Assembly: GCF_042159835.1 (NCBI RefSeq)
Contig: NZ_JBBVGT010000002.1
Location: 558,001 to 622,000, forward strand
From: Albibacterium profundi
Lineage (GTDB): Bacteria > Bacteroidota > Bacteroidia > Sphingobacteriales > Sphingobacteriaceae
Direction of reading: 5' to 3'
Length of the DNA stretch: 64,000 nt
Below, piece after piece: positions 36,922 through 45,901 of the stretch. The notes below the pieces were generated by a model. It was not told the origin of the DNA. It saw only the letters and a list, made by a program, of their open reading frames with translations, and searched no databases. Every line of letters begins with the position of its first letter. Position 1 is the first letter of the stretch. The translations under genes were made by a program, and so were the position numbers.

Positions 36922-37983
36922 ATGAAATCCGAAAGATGTCTCCTCGTTTTTCGTTTCTCCGCTATGGGGGACGTGGCAATGAGCGCGTCGGTTATAAAAG
37001 AATTTCTTCAGCAGAACGCTGGCATGACGGTGATTATGGTCAGTCGGCACACCTTCAAACCTTTTTTTGATGATATCAATGGCGTGAAATTTCACAGTCT
37101 CCGCTCTAATGATAAACATAAAGGCCTTGCAGGTTTATTTTACCTTTACAAGGAGCTAAAAAAATATAGGCCAATCGCCATTGCCGATCTGCACAATAAC
37201 CTTCGCAGCAACATTCTTTCTTTCTATTTTAAAGCTTTTCATGGAATACGAAGCATTAAAATCGATAAAGGAAGAACGGAGAAAAAGCGACTAACTCGTA
37301 GAGACAACAAAATAAATAAACAGCTTAAGTCTACTACTGAACGCTACGCCGACGTATTTAGGCAACTTGGTTTTTCGCTTAACTTGAGTCATAAATTAAT
37401 AAGGAACGTTGCTACCATTGAGGGTTCATTAAAAGGATACGTTCGACATAATAAGGCTGTCATCGGCATTTCGCCTTTTGCTAAGCACCGCGAGAAAGTG
37501 TACCCACTCAATAAAATGGAGAACATAATTGCCGAGCTAAACCAACTTAACTATCGCCTGTTAATATTTGGTGGCGGCACCGAGGAACGCATCCAGGCAG
37601 CAATCTGGGAAGAAAAATTTGAGAATGTCACCAGCCTAATCGGTAAAACTACACTAGATGAAGAATTACAACTGATTGGCAAACTGGATTTGATGCTTAG
37701 CATGGACTCATCCGGAATGCACATGGCGTCGCTAATGGGGACACCAGTTGTATCTATCTGGGGCGCTACTCATCCCCACGCCGGCTTTTTAGGCTATGGC
37801 CAAGATTTAAAAGATTGTATCCAAATTGATCTCCACTGTAGGCCATGCTCTGTTTTTGGAAACAAAACATGTTATCGAGGTGATTTTGCTTGCATGAACG
37901 GTATCGATTCAGGCATGATAGTTGAACACATTATTGAAAAGATCAATAATGGGAAAACATCTTTTTCTGATTCGACACGCTGA
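36922..37983 (+). CDS. Family 9 glycosyltransferase (ADP-heptose:LPS heptosyltransferase-like)
   Basis: A 353-residue GT-B enzyme likely adding heptose or a related sugar to the LPS core. The N-terminal RFSAMGDVAMSASVIKEF (about 11-28) is the typical acceptor-domain opening. In the donor domain, FGGGTEE (near 213), SLIGKTTLDEEL and MDSSGMHMASLMGTPVVSIWG (254-274 region) are GT9 signatures, and the C-terminal Cys-rich segment CRPCSVFGNKTCYRG is often found in Bacteroidota members. It overlaps the following sixA gene by 35 bp. Confidence 0.9.
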   Translation: MKSERCLLVFRFSAMGDVAMSASVIKEFLQQNAGMTVIMVSRHTFKPFFDDINGVKFHSLRSNDKHKGLAGLFYLYKELKKYRPIAIADLHNNLRSNILSFYFKAFHGIRSIKIDKGRTEKKRLTRRDNKINKQLKSTTERYADVFRQLGFSLNLSHKLIRNVATIEGSLKGYVRHNKAVIGISPFAKHREKVYPLNKMENIIAELNQLNYRLLIFGGGTEERIQAAIWEEKFENVTSLIGKTTLDEELQLIGKLDLMLSMDSSGMHMASLMGTPVVSIWGATHPHAGFLGYGQDLKDCIQIDLHCRPCSVFGNKTCYRGDFACMNGIDSGMIVEHIIEKINNGKTSFSDSTR

Positions 37984-38437
37984 ATCCAGCCATCCTTCGG
38001 GAGTGAAAGACTTCGATAGGCCATTGAATGAAACGGGTTACGAAGAAGCCAATAAGATGAGCAATAAGCTTCGCTATTACGACATCCAGCCTGAACTATT
38101 CATTAGCAGCCCTGCGAAACGGGCATTGAATACAGCCATGATTTTTGCGGAGACCTTCCATATACCGGTTGGTCAAATCCAACCGGAAAACATGATCTAC
38201 GAAGCATCAATTGAAACACTCCTTGCGATTACTAACCATTTACCAAAACAATATGATCATGTTGCTTTGTTTGGACACAATCCTGGGCTTACCAATTTTG
38301 CAGAATACCTTACCGACGAATATTTAGGGAACATTCCAACGGCGGGGATCGTGCATATCTCGTTCACCGAAGAACAATGGAATCATATTAGTATCGGAAC
38401 TGGAACGCTTACATGGCGCGTGACACCTAAATCGTAA
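37949..38437 (+). CDS. SixA-like phosphohistidine phosphatase
   Basis: A 162-residue histidine-phosphatase superfamily protein; SixA removes phosphate from phosphohistidine. The catalytic LIRHAESSHP is at residues 7-16, PAKRALNTA near residue 50, and the second catalytic His is in FGHNPGLTNF near 111. The frame extends upstream to 37922, but the ATG at 37949 directly precedes the catalytic strand as usual. It overlaps GT9 upstream, and its stop overlaps convergent dprA by 11 bp. Confidence 0.85.
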   Translation: MGKHLFLIRHAESSHPSGVKDFDRPLNETGYEEANKMSNKLRYYDIQPELFISSPAKRALNTAMIFAETFHIPVGQIQPENMIYEASIETLLAITNHLPKQYDHVALFGHNPGLTNFAEYLTDEYLGNIPTAGIVHISFTEEQWNHISIGTGTLTWRVTPKS

Positions 38438-39542
38438 TACGATACATTTTACCCGGAGTGGTAATAACCAATCCCTTCATTTCCAATTCCAGCAAAATAA
38501 TTGGTAATTTACTGGCTGGGATATTTGAACGATTCAGAATTCCATCTATACTTATCTGTCCACCTTCCTTGACAATATCGAAAACAGTTTGCTCGGTGCC
38601 TGTTAACCGAACCTGAACGGTCTCTTTATTCTGCTCTATATTTTCTTTACAAGGCTGCCAATCCATGACATAACCTAGGTCGTCTGCACTAGTTATCAGA
38701 TGTGCACGGTGGCTCTTGATCAACATGTTGCAGCCTGCCGAATATTCATTCCCTATATTACCCGGAAACGCGCATACATCGCGATCGTAACTATTCGCAA
38801 GTTCCGCGGTAATTAATGCTCCGCCACGAATCGCAGCTTCCACAACAATGGTGACATCGGCCAAGCCCGCTACAATCCGATTCCTTTTAGGAAAATGCTT
38901 GGGATCAGCAGGAGTATCTGACGGAAACTCAGAAAGCAGTCCACCGTTATCTAGCATTTTGACGGCAACGTTGCGATGAACCGCTGGATATATAGTATCT
39001 AAGCCATGTCCTAAGACCCCCACTGTCGGTATTCCAAATTCCAGACTCGCTTTGTGAGCATACACATCGATACCGTAAGCCAAACCGCTAACAACTAGCA
39101 CATTGTAGTCACTAAGGTTTTCAATGAGACGTTCACATAACATTTTCCCATAAGCGGTCGCTTTGCGGCTACCGACAATACTAACTATCCTCGTTGAGTC
39201 TAAATCTGCGTTACCTCGATAATAAAACACCATAGGTGCATCAGCACATTCTCGCAATCTCCGAGGGTAAGCACGGTCCGAATAAGTAACAATTTTTATT
39301 TGATGCTTTTCGGCAAAGAGCAGTTCCTTCTCCGCCCTTCGATAAGCATCTGATTTACCCGTAAGAATATTCGAAGATAAGACTTTTCCTATGCCACTTA
39401 TTTGTTGTAACTCGTCTTGAGAAGCGTCTATAACCGCTTTGGGTGAACCAAAATAATCAATTAAATTTCGTTGAGTGACTGAACCTACACCTGCTATAAA
39501 ACTAAGTGCCAGCGCGTCAATCTCAGAAGATTCAGCTTGCAT
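38427..39542 (-). CDS. dprA: DNA-processing protein DprA
   Basis: Loads RecA on incoming single-stranded DNA during natural transformation. The 371-residue protein has an N-terminal helix-hairpin-helix region (ISGIGKVLSSNIL near residue 46), the Rossmann-like core with SIVGSRKATAYGKM and GVLGHGLDTIYPAVH, PKRNRIVAGLA, and a C-terminal winged-helix domain (from about 305). It is last in a GT2-rsmG-dprA run. Presence of dprA alone does not prove competence. Confidence 0.94.
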   Translation of the reverse strand: MQAESSEIDALALSFIAGVGSVTQRNLIDYFGSPKAVIDASQDELQQISGIGKVLSSNILTGKSDAYRRAEKELLFAEKHQIKIVTYSDRAYPRRLRECADAPMVFYYRGNADLDSTRIVSIVGSRKATAYGKMLCERLIENLSDYNVLVVSGLAYGIDVYAHKASLEFGIPTVGVLGHGLDTIYPAVHRNVAVKMLDNGGLLSEFPSDTPADPKHFPKRNRIVAGLADVTIVVEAAIRGGALITAELANSYDRDVCAFPGNIGNEYSAGCNMLIKSHRAHLITSADDLGYVMDWQPCKENIEQNKETVQVRLTGTEQTVFDIVKEGGQISIDGILNRSNIPASKLPIILLELEMKGLVITTPGKMYRITI

Positions 39543-39560
39543 GATAAATAGGAAATAAAA

Positions 39561-40202
39561 TCAATAAAAGGGTATATACACTATATATTTTGTATCAAAA
39601 AAATCCTCGCTAAAATAGTCTGCAATGGGAATCAAGGTGGTATCTAAACCAGATTCTTCGATTTCCTCCTCTAAATCGCCTCCTTTTAAATATAAGATCC
39701 CATTAGGAATTGCATTGATGGATTGGCGGGCTACTTTATCTTTGACCCACGGATAAAAATCCTTCAAACGGGTCACAGCCCGGGAAACAATGAAGTTGAA
39801 TTTTCCGTCAATTGCCTCGGCTCGAGAGTGCACTCCTTTCAGGTTCTTTAATCCAATGGTCGACGCCACTTCATTGACTACTTTAATTTTCTTCCCAATA
39901 GAATCAACCAACAGAAAATCGGTCTCAGGAAAAAGGATCGCTAATGGAAGACCGGGAAAGCCGCCACCGGTTCCTACATCAAGTATTCTTTCTCCGGGCA
40001 GGAATTTTATATATTTAGCAATAGCCAAGGAATGTAAAACATGGCGTATATAGAGGCTATCAACATCCTTGCGGGATATTACGTTGATTTTTGCATTCCA
40101 ATCTCGATAGCAATCCGACAACATATCAAATTGCTTTTTCTGCAATGCTGTCAGATCCGGGAAATACCTATAAACAATCTCAGAGTTCGTATTCAAAACC
40201 AA
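39561..40202 (-). CDS. rsmG: 16S rRNA (guanine-N7) methyltransferase RsmG
   Basis: Methylates G527 of 16S rRNA using SAM. The 213-residue protein shows YRDWNAKINVISRKDVDSLY (about residues 31-50), the SAM-binding ILDVGTGGGFPGLPLAI (about 75-91) and the FIVSRAVTRL segment. No in-frame ATG lies near the expected N-terminus; the only candidates are TTG at 40202 (chosen) or TTG at 40196, and an in-frame stop lies just upstream. The methyltransferase is 18 bp upstream of dprA. Confidence 0.92.
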   Translation of the reverse strand: MVLNTNSEIVYRYFPDLTALQKKQFDMLSDCYRDWNAKINVISRKDVDSLYIRHVLHSLAIAKYIKFLPGERILDVGTGGGFPGLPLAILFPETDFLLVDSIGKKIKVVNEVASTIGLKNLKGVHSRAEAIDGKFNFIVSRAVTRLKDFYPWVKDKVARQSINAIPNGILYLKGGDLEEEIEESGLDTTLIPIADYFSEDFFDTKYIVYIPFY

Positions 40203-40213
40203 AAATTAAATGC

Positions 40214-41383
40214 TTATTTCCAACGGACATCTTTTCTTAGAAGTGAGAAAAAACCGTTGAAACTGGTATAAAAATAGAAAAATATATCCATTATCGGCAA
40301 AGATAGCAGTAAGTCCCCCACTTGGAGCTTCTTCATGCACGGGCTATACACCAATAATTGAATGATTAATCGTAGAAAATAAGCACCCAATAAATACGGC
40401 CACCATGCTGTATACAGAATAAAAGAGAGTATCAAAAACATATAGAACGTAACTGCTGATCCAACTTGTAGACTCAGCATCCATTTATGTTTACCTTTAT
40501 ATGCTTCCGATGCACCATGATGACGGGCCTTTTGCACAGAATACGATGCCCAATCTCGTTTAGGTTCACTCCATACATGAGCATCGGGATGAATACAGAT
40601 ATTTGTATTGTAGCGATTCCCATTCTGGTTGACAAACAAATCGTCGTCGCCCGATAAAATATGCATATGCGAAGCAAACCCTTTTCCTTCAAAGAATAAA
40701 CTTTTTGTATAAGCAAGATTACGACCTACCCCCATATATGGATTACGTTTTAAAGCATGTGATAAATAGCTCAATGCTGTGTGGAAGGTCTCGAAACGGA
40801 TGAAGTAATTTAAGAACCCTGGGTATTTTGTGTAGGGAGAATAACCCAGTACAATTTTCCTTTCTTTGTCAAAAGCGCTACCTATATTTCGCAGCCAATG
40901 GACTGACGCCGGTCTACAATCGGCATCTGTAAAAACCATTTGTTCATTCTTGGCAGCTTTAATACCCATAGTCACCGCAAATTTTTTCCCATGCTTAAAT
41001 CGCACATCCTCCTTTAAGCTCACCACCTTCAGTTGCGGATACTTCTCTGAAAACTCTTTCAGAACCCACTCACTGTCATCAAAAGAGCAATCGTTGACGA
41101 CAACAACTTCATAATCAGGATAATCTTGATTGAGCACGAGCTCCAGATTATCTTTCAAATTCACCTCTTCATTTCTCGCACAGATTACAACAGACAAAGG
41201 GGGCGTTCTAGCTATTCCTTTATCTAGGTCACGAACTTTATAGAGAGCCAGTTTTGTATAAACGAATAACAAAAAATAAACTTGAATCAAAAGCGCTAGG
41301 CCTAGAATGATCAAGGGCACAAAAGGAAGGTAATTAATCAATGTTATATCCAAAATCCAGTCAATTAGCAATAAACACCCCAA
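40214..41383 (-). CDS. Membrane-anchored family 2 glycosyltransferase
   Basis: A protein of about 389 residues with one N-terminal helix pair (about residues 12-50), a GT2 catalytic domain (PLSVVICARNEEVNL near 62, VVVNDCSFDDSE near 95, FTDADCRP near 151, SGDDDLFVNQNGNRY near 243, and a QxxRW-like QKARHHGAS near 284), and C-terminal membrane helices (from about 305). It resembles processive or lipid-linked sugar transferases. No ATG is available near the start: the frame begins at TTG 41383 after a stop, so the true start is uncertain. Acceptor and sugar are unknown. Confidence 0.82.
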   Translation of the reverse strand: MGCLLLIDWILDITLINYLPFVPLIILGLALLIQVYFLLFVYTKLALYKVRDLDKGIARTPPLSVVICARNEEVNLKDNLELVLNQDYPDYEVVVVNDCSFDDSEWVLKEFSEKYPQLKVVSLKEDVRFKHGKKFAVTMGIKAAKNEQMVFTDADCRPASVHWLRNIGSAFDKERKIVLGYSPYTKYPGFLNYFIRFETFHTALSYLSHALKRNPYMGVGRNLAYTKSLFFEGKGFASHMHILSGDDDLFVNQNGNRYNTNICIHPDAHVWSEPKRDWASYSVQKARHHGASEAYKGKHKWMLSLQVGSAVTFYMFLILSFILYTAWWPYLLGAYFLRLIIQLLVYSPCMKKLQVGDLLLSLPIMDIFFYFYTSFNGFFSLLRKDVRWK

Positions 41384-41394
41384 ATATAACCATG

Positions 41395-41411
41395 TATTTT
41401 TGTTATTTTTG
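41395..41411 (+). promoter_or_regulatory. Tandem -7 promoter boxes upstream of tgt
   Basis: Two copies of TATTTTTG (41395-41402 and 41404-41411), each matching the Bacteroidota -7 consensus TAnnTTTG, lie 9 bp apart. They end 25 bp before the tgt start, and an AAGGAAAG Shine-Dalgarno-like stretch lies between them and the ATG. Confidence 0.45.
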
Positions 41412-41436
41412 CAGGCCTACAAGATAAGGAAAGTCG

Positions 41437-42567
41437 ATGAAATTTACGCTGGAAGCAAAGGACAGTCAAAGCAAAGCACGCGCGGGAGAAATTGAAACCG
41501 CTCACGGCAATATTAAAACACCTATTTTTATGCCCGTGGGAACTGCTGGCTCGGTCAAAGCAGTGCATCAAACCGAATTGGTCAAGGATGTGGAGGCGCA
41601 GATTATTTTAGGAAATACCTACCATTTATATCTCAGACCGGGGCTAGATGTCATTAAAGCAGCTGGAGGATTGCATAAATTCAACGCGTGGGATCGACCA
41701 ATCCTAACCGACAGCGGAGGCTATCAAGTTTATTCGCTAACCGAAGTACGTAAAATTAAAGAGGAAGGTGTTACCTTTCGTTCACACATCGATGGATCCA
41801 AACATCTCTTTACACCTGAAAATGTAATGGACATCCAACGCGTAATCGGCGCCGATATCATCATGGCATTCGATGAGTGTACCCCCTATCCATGTGATTA
41901 TTCCTATGCCCGAAAGTCGCTGGACATGACCCATCGATGGTTAAAACGCTGCTGTGATCAATTCGACAAAACGGAGCCTTTATACGGCTATGAACAAACA
42001 CTCTTCCCAATTGTGCAAGGTTCTGTCTATAAAGATCTGAGGGAACGATCCGCGGAAACGATCGCTTCGTATGAACGTGAAGGAAATGCAATTGGCGGAC
42101 TATCGGTAGGTGAGCCAGCCGAAGAGATGTATGCCATGACGGAGGTAGTCTGCAATATTCTACCAGAAAGTAAACCTCGCTATCTGATGGGCGTTGGCAC
42201 ACCAGTCAATTTACTTGAAAATATAGCTTTGGGGATTGATATGTTTGATTGCGTCATGCCTACACGAAACGGCCGGAATGGCATGCTATTTACGAAAGAA
42301 GGCATCATTAATATTAAAAACAAGAAATGGGAAAATGATTTTTCACCAATCGATGCTACTAGTGAGTTATTTGCTGACCAGCTTTATTCGAAAGCCTATT
42401 TAAGACATTTAATTCGGTCAAAAGAAATTCTTGGTGCTCAAATTGCCAGTCTTCATAATCTTCACTTCTATCTTTGGTTGATGGGCGAGGCACGAAAACA
42501 TATTCTCAACGGCACTTTCTACCAATGGAAAAAAGAAATGGTTGTGAAGCTCGATCAGAAACTATAA
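41437..42567 (+). CDS. tgt: tRNA-guanine (queuine) transglycosylase, zinc-cysteine-less form
   Basis: Exchanges G34 for preQ1 in GUN-anticodon tRNAs. The 376-residue TIM-barrel protein keeps the catalytic features: FMPVGTAGSVKAV, TDSGGYQVYS with the general-acid/base Asp92, MAFDECTPYP, IGGLSVGEP, and DMFDCVMPTRNGRNG with the nucleophile Asp. The family's zinc cluster CxCxxC before YSRAYLRHL is replaced here by SELFAD before QLYSKAYLRHL (residues about 309-314), so all three zinc cysteines are absent. The protein otherwise looks intact. It begins a run with lptF/G and an EamA exporter. Confidence 0.93.
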   Translation: MKFTLEAKDSQSKARAGEIETAHGNIKTPIFMPVGTAGSVKAVHQTELVKDVEAQIILGNTYHLYLRPGLDVIKAAGGLHKFNAWDRPILTDSGGYQVYSLTEVRKIKEEGVTFRSHIDGSKHLFTPENVMDIQRVIGADIIMAFDECTPYPCDYSYARKSLDMTHRWLKRCCDQFDKTEPLYGYEQTLFPIVQGSVYKDLRERSAETIASYEREGNAIGGLSVGEPAEEMYAMTEVVCNILPESKPRYLMGVGTPVNLLENIALGIDMFDCVMPTRNGRNGMLFTKEGIINIKNKKWENDFSPIDATSELFADQLYSKAYLRHLIRSKEILGAQIASLHNLHFYLWLMGEARKHILNGTFYQWKKEMVVKLDQKL

Positions 42568-42587
42568 ATTAAGGACATCGAAGCGCA

Positions 42588-43670
42588 ATGAAATTAACGA
42601 TCATCGATAAATACATCATTAAGAAATACCTTGGAACGTTCATATTTACGATGGCGATATTCACGGTTGTGATGGTTATTTTCGATATATCGGAGCGTTT
42701 AGACGATTTTTTAGAGCATAAGGCACCATTGTCTAAAATCGCATTTGAATATTACGCGGGCTTCATCCCTTTCTACCTCAACTTTCTGTCGCCGCTAATT
42801 AACTTCATAGCTGTTATCTTTTTCACAGCCAAAATGGCTGATCAGACGGAAATTGTTCCAATATTAAGTGGCGGAATGAGCTTTAATCGTTTTCTTAAAC
42901 CATATATAATATCGGCATCACTTATCTTTTTGGTGACCTTTGTATTCAACTTATATGTGATCCCGAAAACTAATAAACTCAAAATTGGCTTCGAGAATGT
43001 CTATGTCAAACCCATGGACAGCAATACCAAAACGTCGACTCATATGCAGATTGATCCAAATACCTTTGTATATATCAAGAGCTTCGACAATGATCGTAAA
43101 ATTGGATACGACTTTATCTTGGAGATTTTTGATGGTCAAGAGCTTAAGAGTAAACTAATCGCTGATCGCATCACATGGGATTCAGTGAACACAAAATGGA
43201 ATATACAGAATTACTCCATTCGTACAATAGACAGTCTAAAAGAGGAAATGATTAAAGGGTCATCAAAGGATACCACACTGGATATGTCTCCGAAGGATTT
43301 CGAAGTATACGATAACATCTTCATCGCCATGGATCTTGATGAACTAAACGATCGTATCGAAAAGGAAAAATTGAGAGGAACAGGCTATATGACCCATCTT
43401 TTACTAGAAAAGTATAAGCGCTTTGTATATCCTTTCTCCGCATTTATTCTAACGTTGATGGGCGTCGCTCTTTCTTCGAGAAAAGTACGCGGTGGTATTG
43501 GCTTAAGCCTCGGGGTTGGTATTGCATTGAGCTTTACCTATATCCTGTTTATTCAATTTGCAACGATGTTTTCACTGAAAGGAGGGCTGTCCCCGTTAAT
43601 TGCCGTGCTAATCCCTAATGTTATATTTGGAGCCCTTTCTATCATCTTACTGATCAAAGCGCCTAAGTAG
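42588..43670 (+). CDS. LptF/LptG family LPS export permease
   Basis: A 360-residue inner-membrane subunit of the LptB2FG LPS extraction machine. It has three N-terminal membrane helices (within residues 10-125), a periplasmic jellyroll-like region (about 130-265) and three C-terminal helices (from about 275). The start IIDKYIIKKYLGTF is a family hallmark (LptG type). It lies 20 bp downstream of tgt. The partner LptF-type gene is not in the window. Confidence 0.9.
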   Translation: MKLTIIDKYIIKKYLGTFIFTMAIFTVVMVIFDISERLDDFLEHKAPLSKIAFEYYAGFIPFYLNFLSPLINFIAVIFFTAKMADQTEIVPILSGGMSFNRFLKPYIISASLIFLVTFVFNLYVIPKTNKLKIGFENVYVKPMDSNTKTSTHMQIDPNTFVYIKSFDNDRKIGYDFILEIFDGQELKSKLIADRITWDSVNTKWNIQNYSIRTIDSLKEEMIKGSSKDTTLDMSPKDFEVYDNIFIAMDLDELNDRIEKEKLRGTGYMTHLLLEKYKRFVYPFSAFILTLMGVALSSRKVRGGIGLSLGVGIALSFTYILFIQFATMFSLKGGLSPLIAVLIPNVIFGALSIILLIKAPK

Positions 43671-43678
43671 GTTTTAAA

Positions 43679-44590
43679 ATGCTTAAAATACAGAATAAAA
43701 ACAGTTGGATCCTCCATCTTACTGTGCTAATTTGGGGCTTCACAGGAATACTGGGCGTACTTATTCAGGTTTCGTCCATATACCTCGTATGGTATCGCGT
43801 CCTTATAGCTTCGCTTTCTCTCTTGGTCTATCTAATCATCCGTCGTCGCAAGCTATTAATTGCTCGAAAACAGCTCTTGCAATATATCTTTACCGGCGCA
43901 TTGGTAGGCGCACACTGGATTCTATTTTTCGAATCCATTAAGACGTCAACCGTCTCCATCACACTAGTCTGTTTATCATCCGTTACATTATTTACAGCGA
44001 TTCTTGAACCCATCTTTAAGCGAAAGAAAATATCCGTAATAGACATCGTCGTAGGGGTGGTCATCATCGTCGGAATCTATCTCATATTTACCTTTGAAGC
44101 TAACTACATTCAAGGCATTGTCTATGGAATTATCGCCGCATTTTTAGCTAGTTGTTTCTCAATTATCAATTCTAAATTAGTTAGCAAAGGTAGCGCTACT
44201 ACCATCAGTTTCTATGAAATGGCGGGAGCCTTCGTCTGGATTTCCATCTTTATGGGACTCACAAATATGTATGATGATCGCATTAAATTGAACTCGTCCG
44301 ACTTGAAATATCTATTGATCTTGGGCACGGTCTGTACTGCTACAGCCTATGTTCTCGCAGTAGCCGTGATGAAGGAATTAAGTGCATTTACAGTCGCACT
44401 TGCTACCAATTTAGAACCTGTGTACGGCATTATCCTCGCCTGGATATTTTTTGGCGAACAAGAGCAAATGAGCCTTGGATTTTACCTGGGTGCAATCATC
44501 GTTTTAGGAACGGTATTTTCTTATCCGTATCTTAAAAAATGGCACCAAACTCGTATATATGCTAAGAAAATAAAACAGATAAAATCCTAA
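43679..44590 (+). CDS. EamA (DMT superfamily) transporter
   Basis: A 303-residue protein with ten predicted membrane helices in two EamA repeats; the N-terminal repeat contains WGFTGILG and the second repeat ends LEPVYGIILAWIFFGEQEQ near residue 255, a hallmark of the family. It exports small metabolites such as amino acids, but the substrate cannot be read from sequence. It is 8 bp behind the Lpt permease and is the last gene before the 1.3-kb geneless stretch. Confidence 0.88.
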   Translation: MLKIQNKNSWILHLTVLIWGFTGILGVLIQVSSIYLVWYRVLIASLSLLVYLIIRRRKLLIARKQLLQYIFTGALVGAHWILFFESIKTSTVSITLVCLSSVTLFTAILEPIFKRKKISVIDIVVGVVIIVGIYLIFTFEANYIQGIVYGIIAAFLASCFSIINSKLVSKGSATTISFYEMAGAFVWISIFMGLTNMYDDRIKLNSSDLKYLLILGTVCTATAYVLAVAVMKELSAFTVALATNLEPVYGIILAWIFFGEQEQMSLGFYLGAIIVLGTVFSYPYLKKWHQTRIYAKKIKQIKS

Positions 44591-45901
44591 CAAAAAAACC
44601 ACAAAACCTACATAAAGCCAAATAACACTCACTGACGACATCTTTATAGGCTATAGACCCAATGAATGTCGAACTACCTAAAACGCCTTCACAACGCCTT
44701 AAACTGTGTCAAATTCAACGGGAATGATCTATTTTTTCATGAAAATATCGTATATATATACATGAACAGTGACGGCCAAGCCTCTTACAACCACTAAATA
44801 AAAGCTACAGTTCGTGTATATGAACACAAGATTGGCCGCACCATAATAGTTAATTTACGGGTTGCACACGAGCTTTAAGATTGAAGAATATTTTTATCAG
44901 AATCTCAGATTGAACTTCCACCAAGAACCAACGACTACCAAGATAACATTTACACTAAGCTATGGTAACAACGAGGTACAATTAATCTATAACATGCGTT
45001 AGTCCGCGATGAATAAAGAGTCGACTTTCGTCCAAGGACCCAGCTAAAACAAGAGACAATTGTTCGAATAAATAGGAGCAAAAAAAATTGATCATTCGTT
45101 GGAAAACAAGAACGTCCGAAACAGAACCGTAAGGTCCGAAGACTACGGCCAAAAGTCTAGTTTCTCTGTAAGCATAACACTCGTATCAACGCCATACAAT
45201 GGTCGAACTGCTTAAGCTCAACTAAAGTACCAGCGCCACTCCAATACGCAATAGGCATCAATAAGAGCATTTCGAAAATTACCAAGTAGGCTAGTCAATT
45301 CGCATCACCAATTGATAGCACAAAACTGTCGACTCAAGAAGTTTTTATGATTATCGAAAATAAACTCGTCAAGTTCAATCCCGCTAACTGAAAAATAAAG
45401 ATAAGACAGAATGACATACTCAATACAACGTATACATTTCAGGTGTCGGGATTTAAAAGTTGATCACATAATACAACCGCAATCAATAAAAACAGAAAAC
45501 GCATAACATCTCGCTTCTTTATAAAGCAATTATGCAACACAACTCTAATTGCACTTTTTATGGATCCAATATTTAACAGATTAAAAATCCAAAATTCATT
45601 GGACTCAACAAAGAAATAGATTCGAGAACAATCGCACAAACTAAAATATTTTTATGACGGAAAATTAAAAAACTTAGTGTACTTTAGAATGGAAATCAGG
45701 TGAGGGGTTTGAAATGACGATGTTAGTGAAAATAGTTGATTTATGATAACCACGATTTCCACAGAAAACAACAACAATAGATTTATTGATATACACATAA
45801 TGATCTGTAAATCAGAATTTATAACGATCCAAATAAAGAAATACTACATATTTAAATTCACCAAAAGCACCTTTTTGTACTAAATTATTTAGCATACCGC
45901 C
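44591..45901. other. 1.3-kb stretch with no convincing gene; possible decayed sequence
   Basis: No open frame here looks like a protein of a known family. The plus strand is strongly A-rich and T/G-poor (a sample at 45001-45060 has about 38% A and 17% T; at 44581-44640 about 55% A and 5% G). In one plus frame, 50 codons are open at 44850-44999 and 47 codons in the same phase at 45072-45212, separated by three stops; the translation looks protein-like (for example TKITFTLSYGNNEVQLIYN), so this may be the relic of a gene. A 66-codon minus frame (45439-45639) contains a hydrophobic tail but has no support. I see no rnpB, tmRNA or tRNA signature. Confidence 0.5.

Noticed and set aside
45439..45639. 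Minus-strand 66-codon ORF with a hydrophobic tail (MRFLFLLIAVVLCDQLL) in the 1.3-kb gap
   Set aside because: The N-terminal half is unlike a protein start, no SD or promoter box is seen, and the true signal-like part is only about 20 codons.
44591..45901. RNase P RNA, tmRNA or other structured RNA gene in the long gap
   Set aside because: None of the conserved landmarks of these RNAs (such as GAGGAAAGTCC) are present, and no extended stem is seen.
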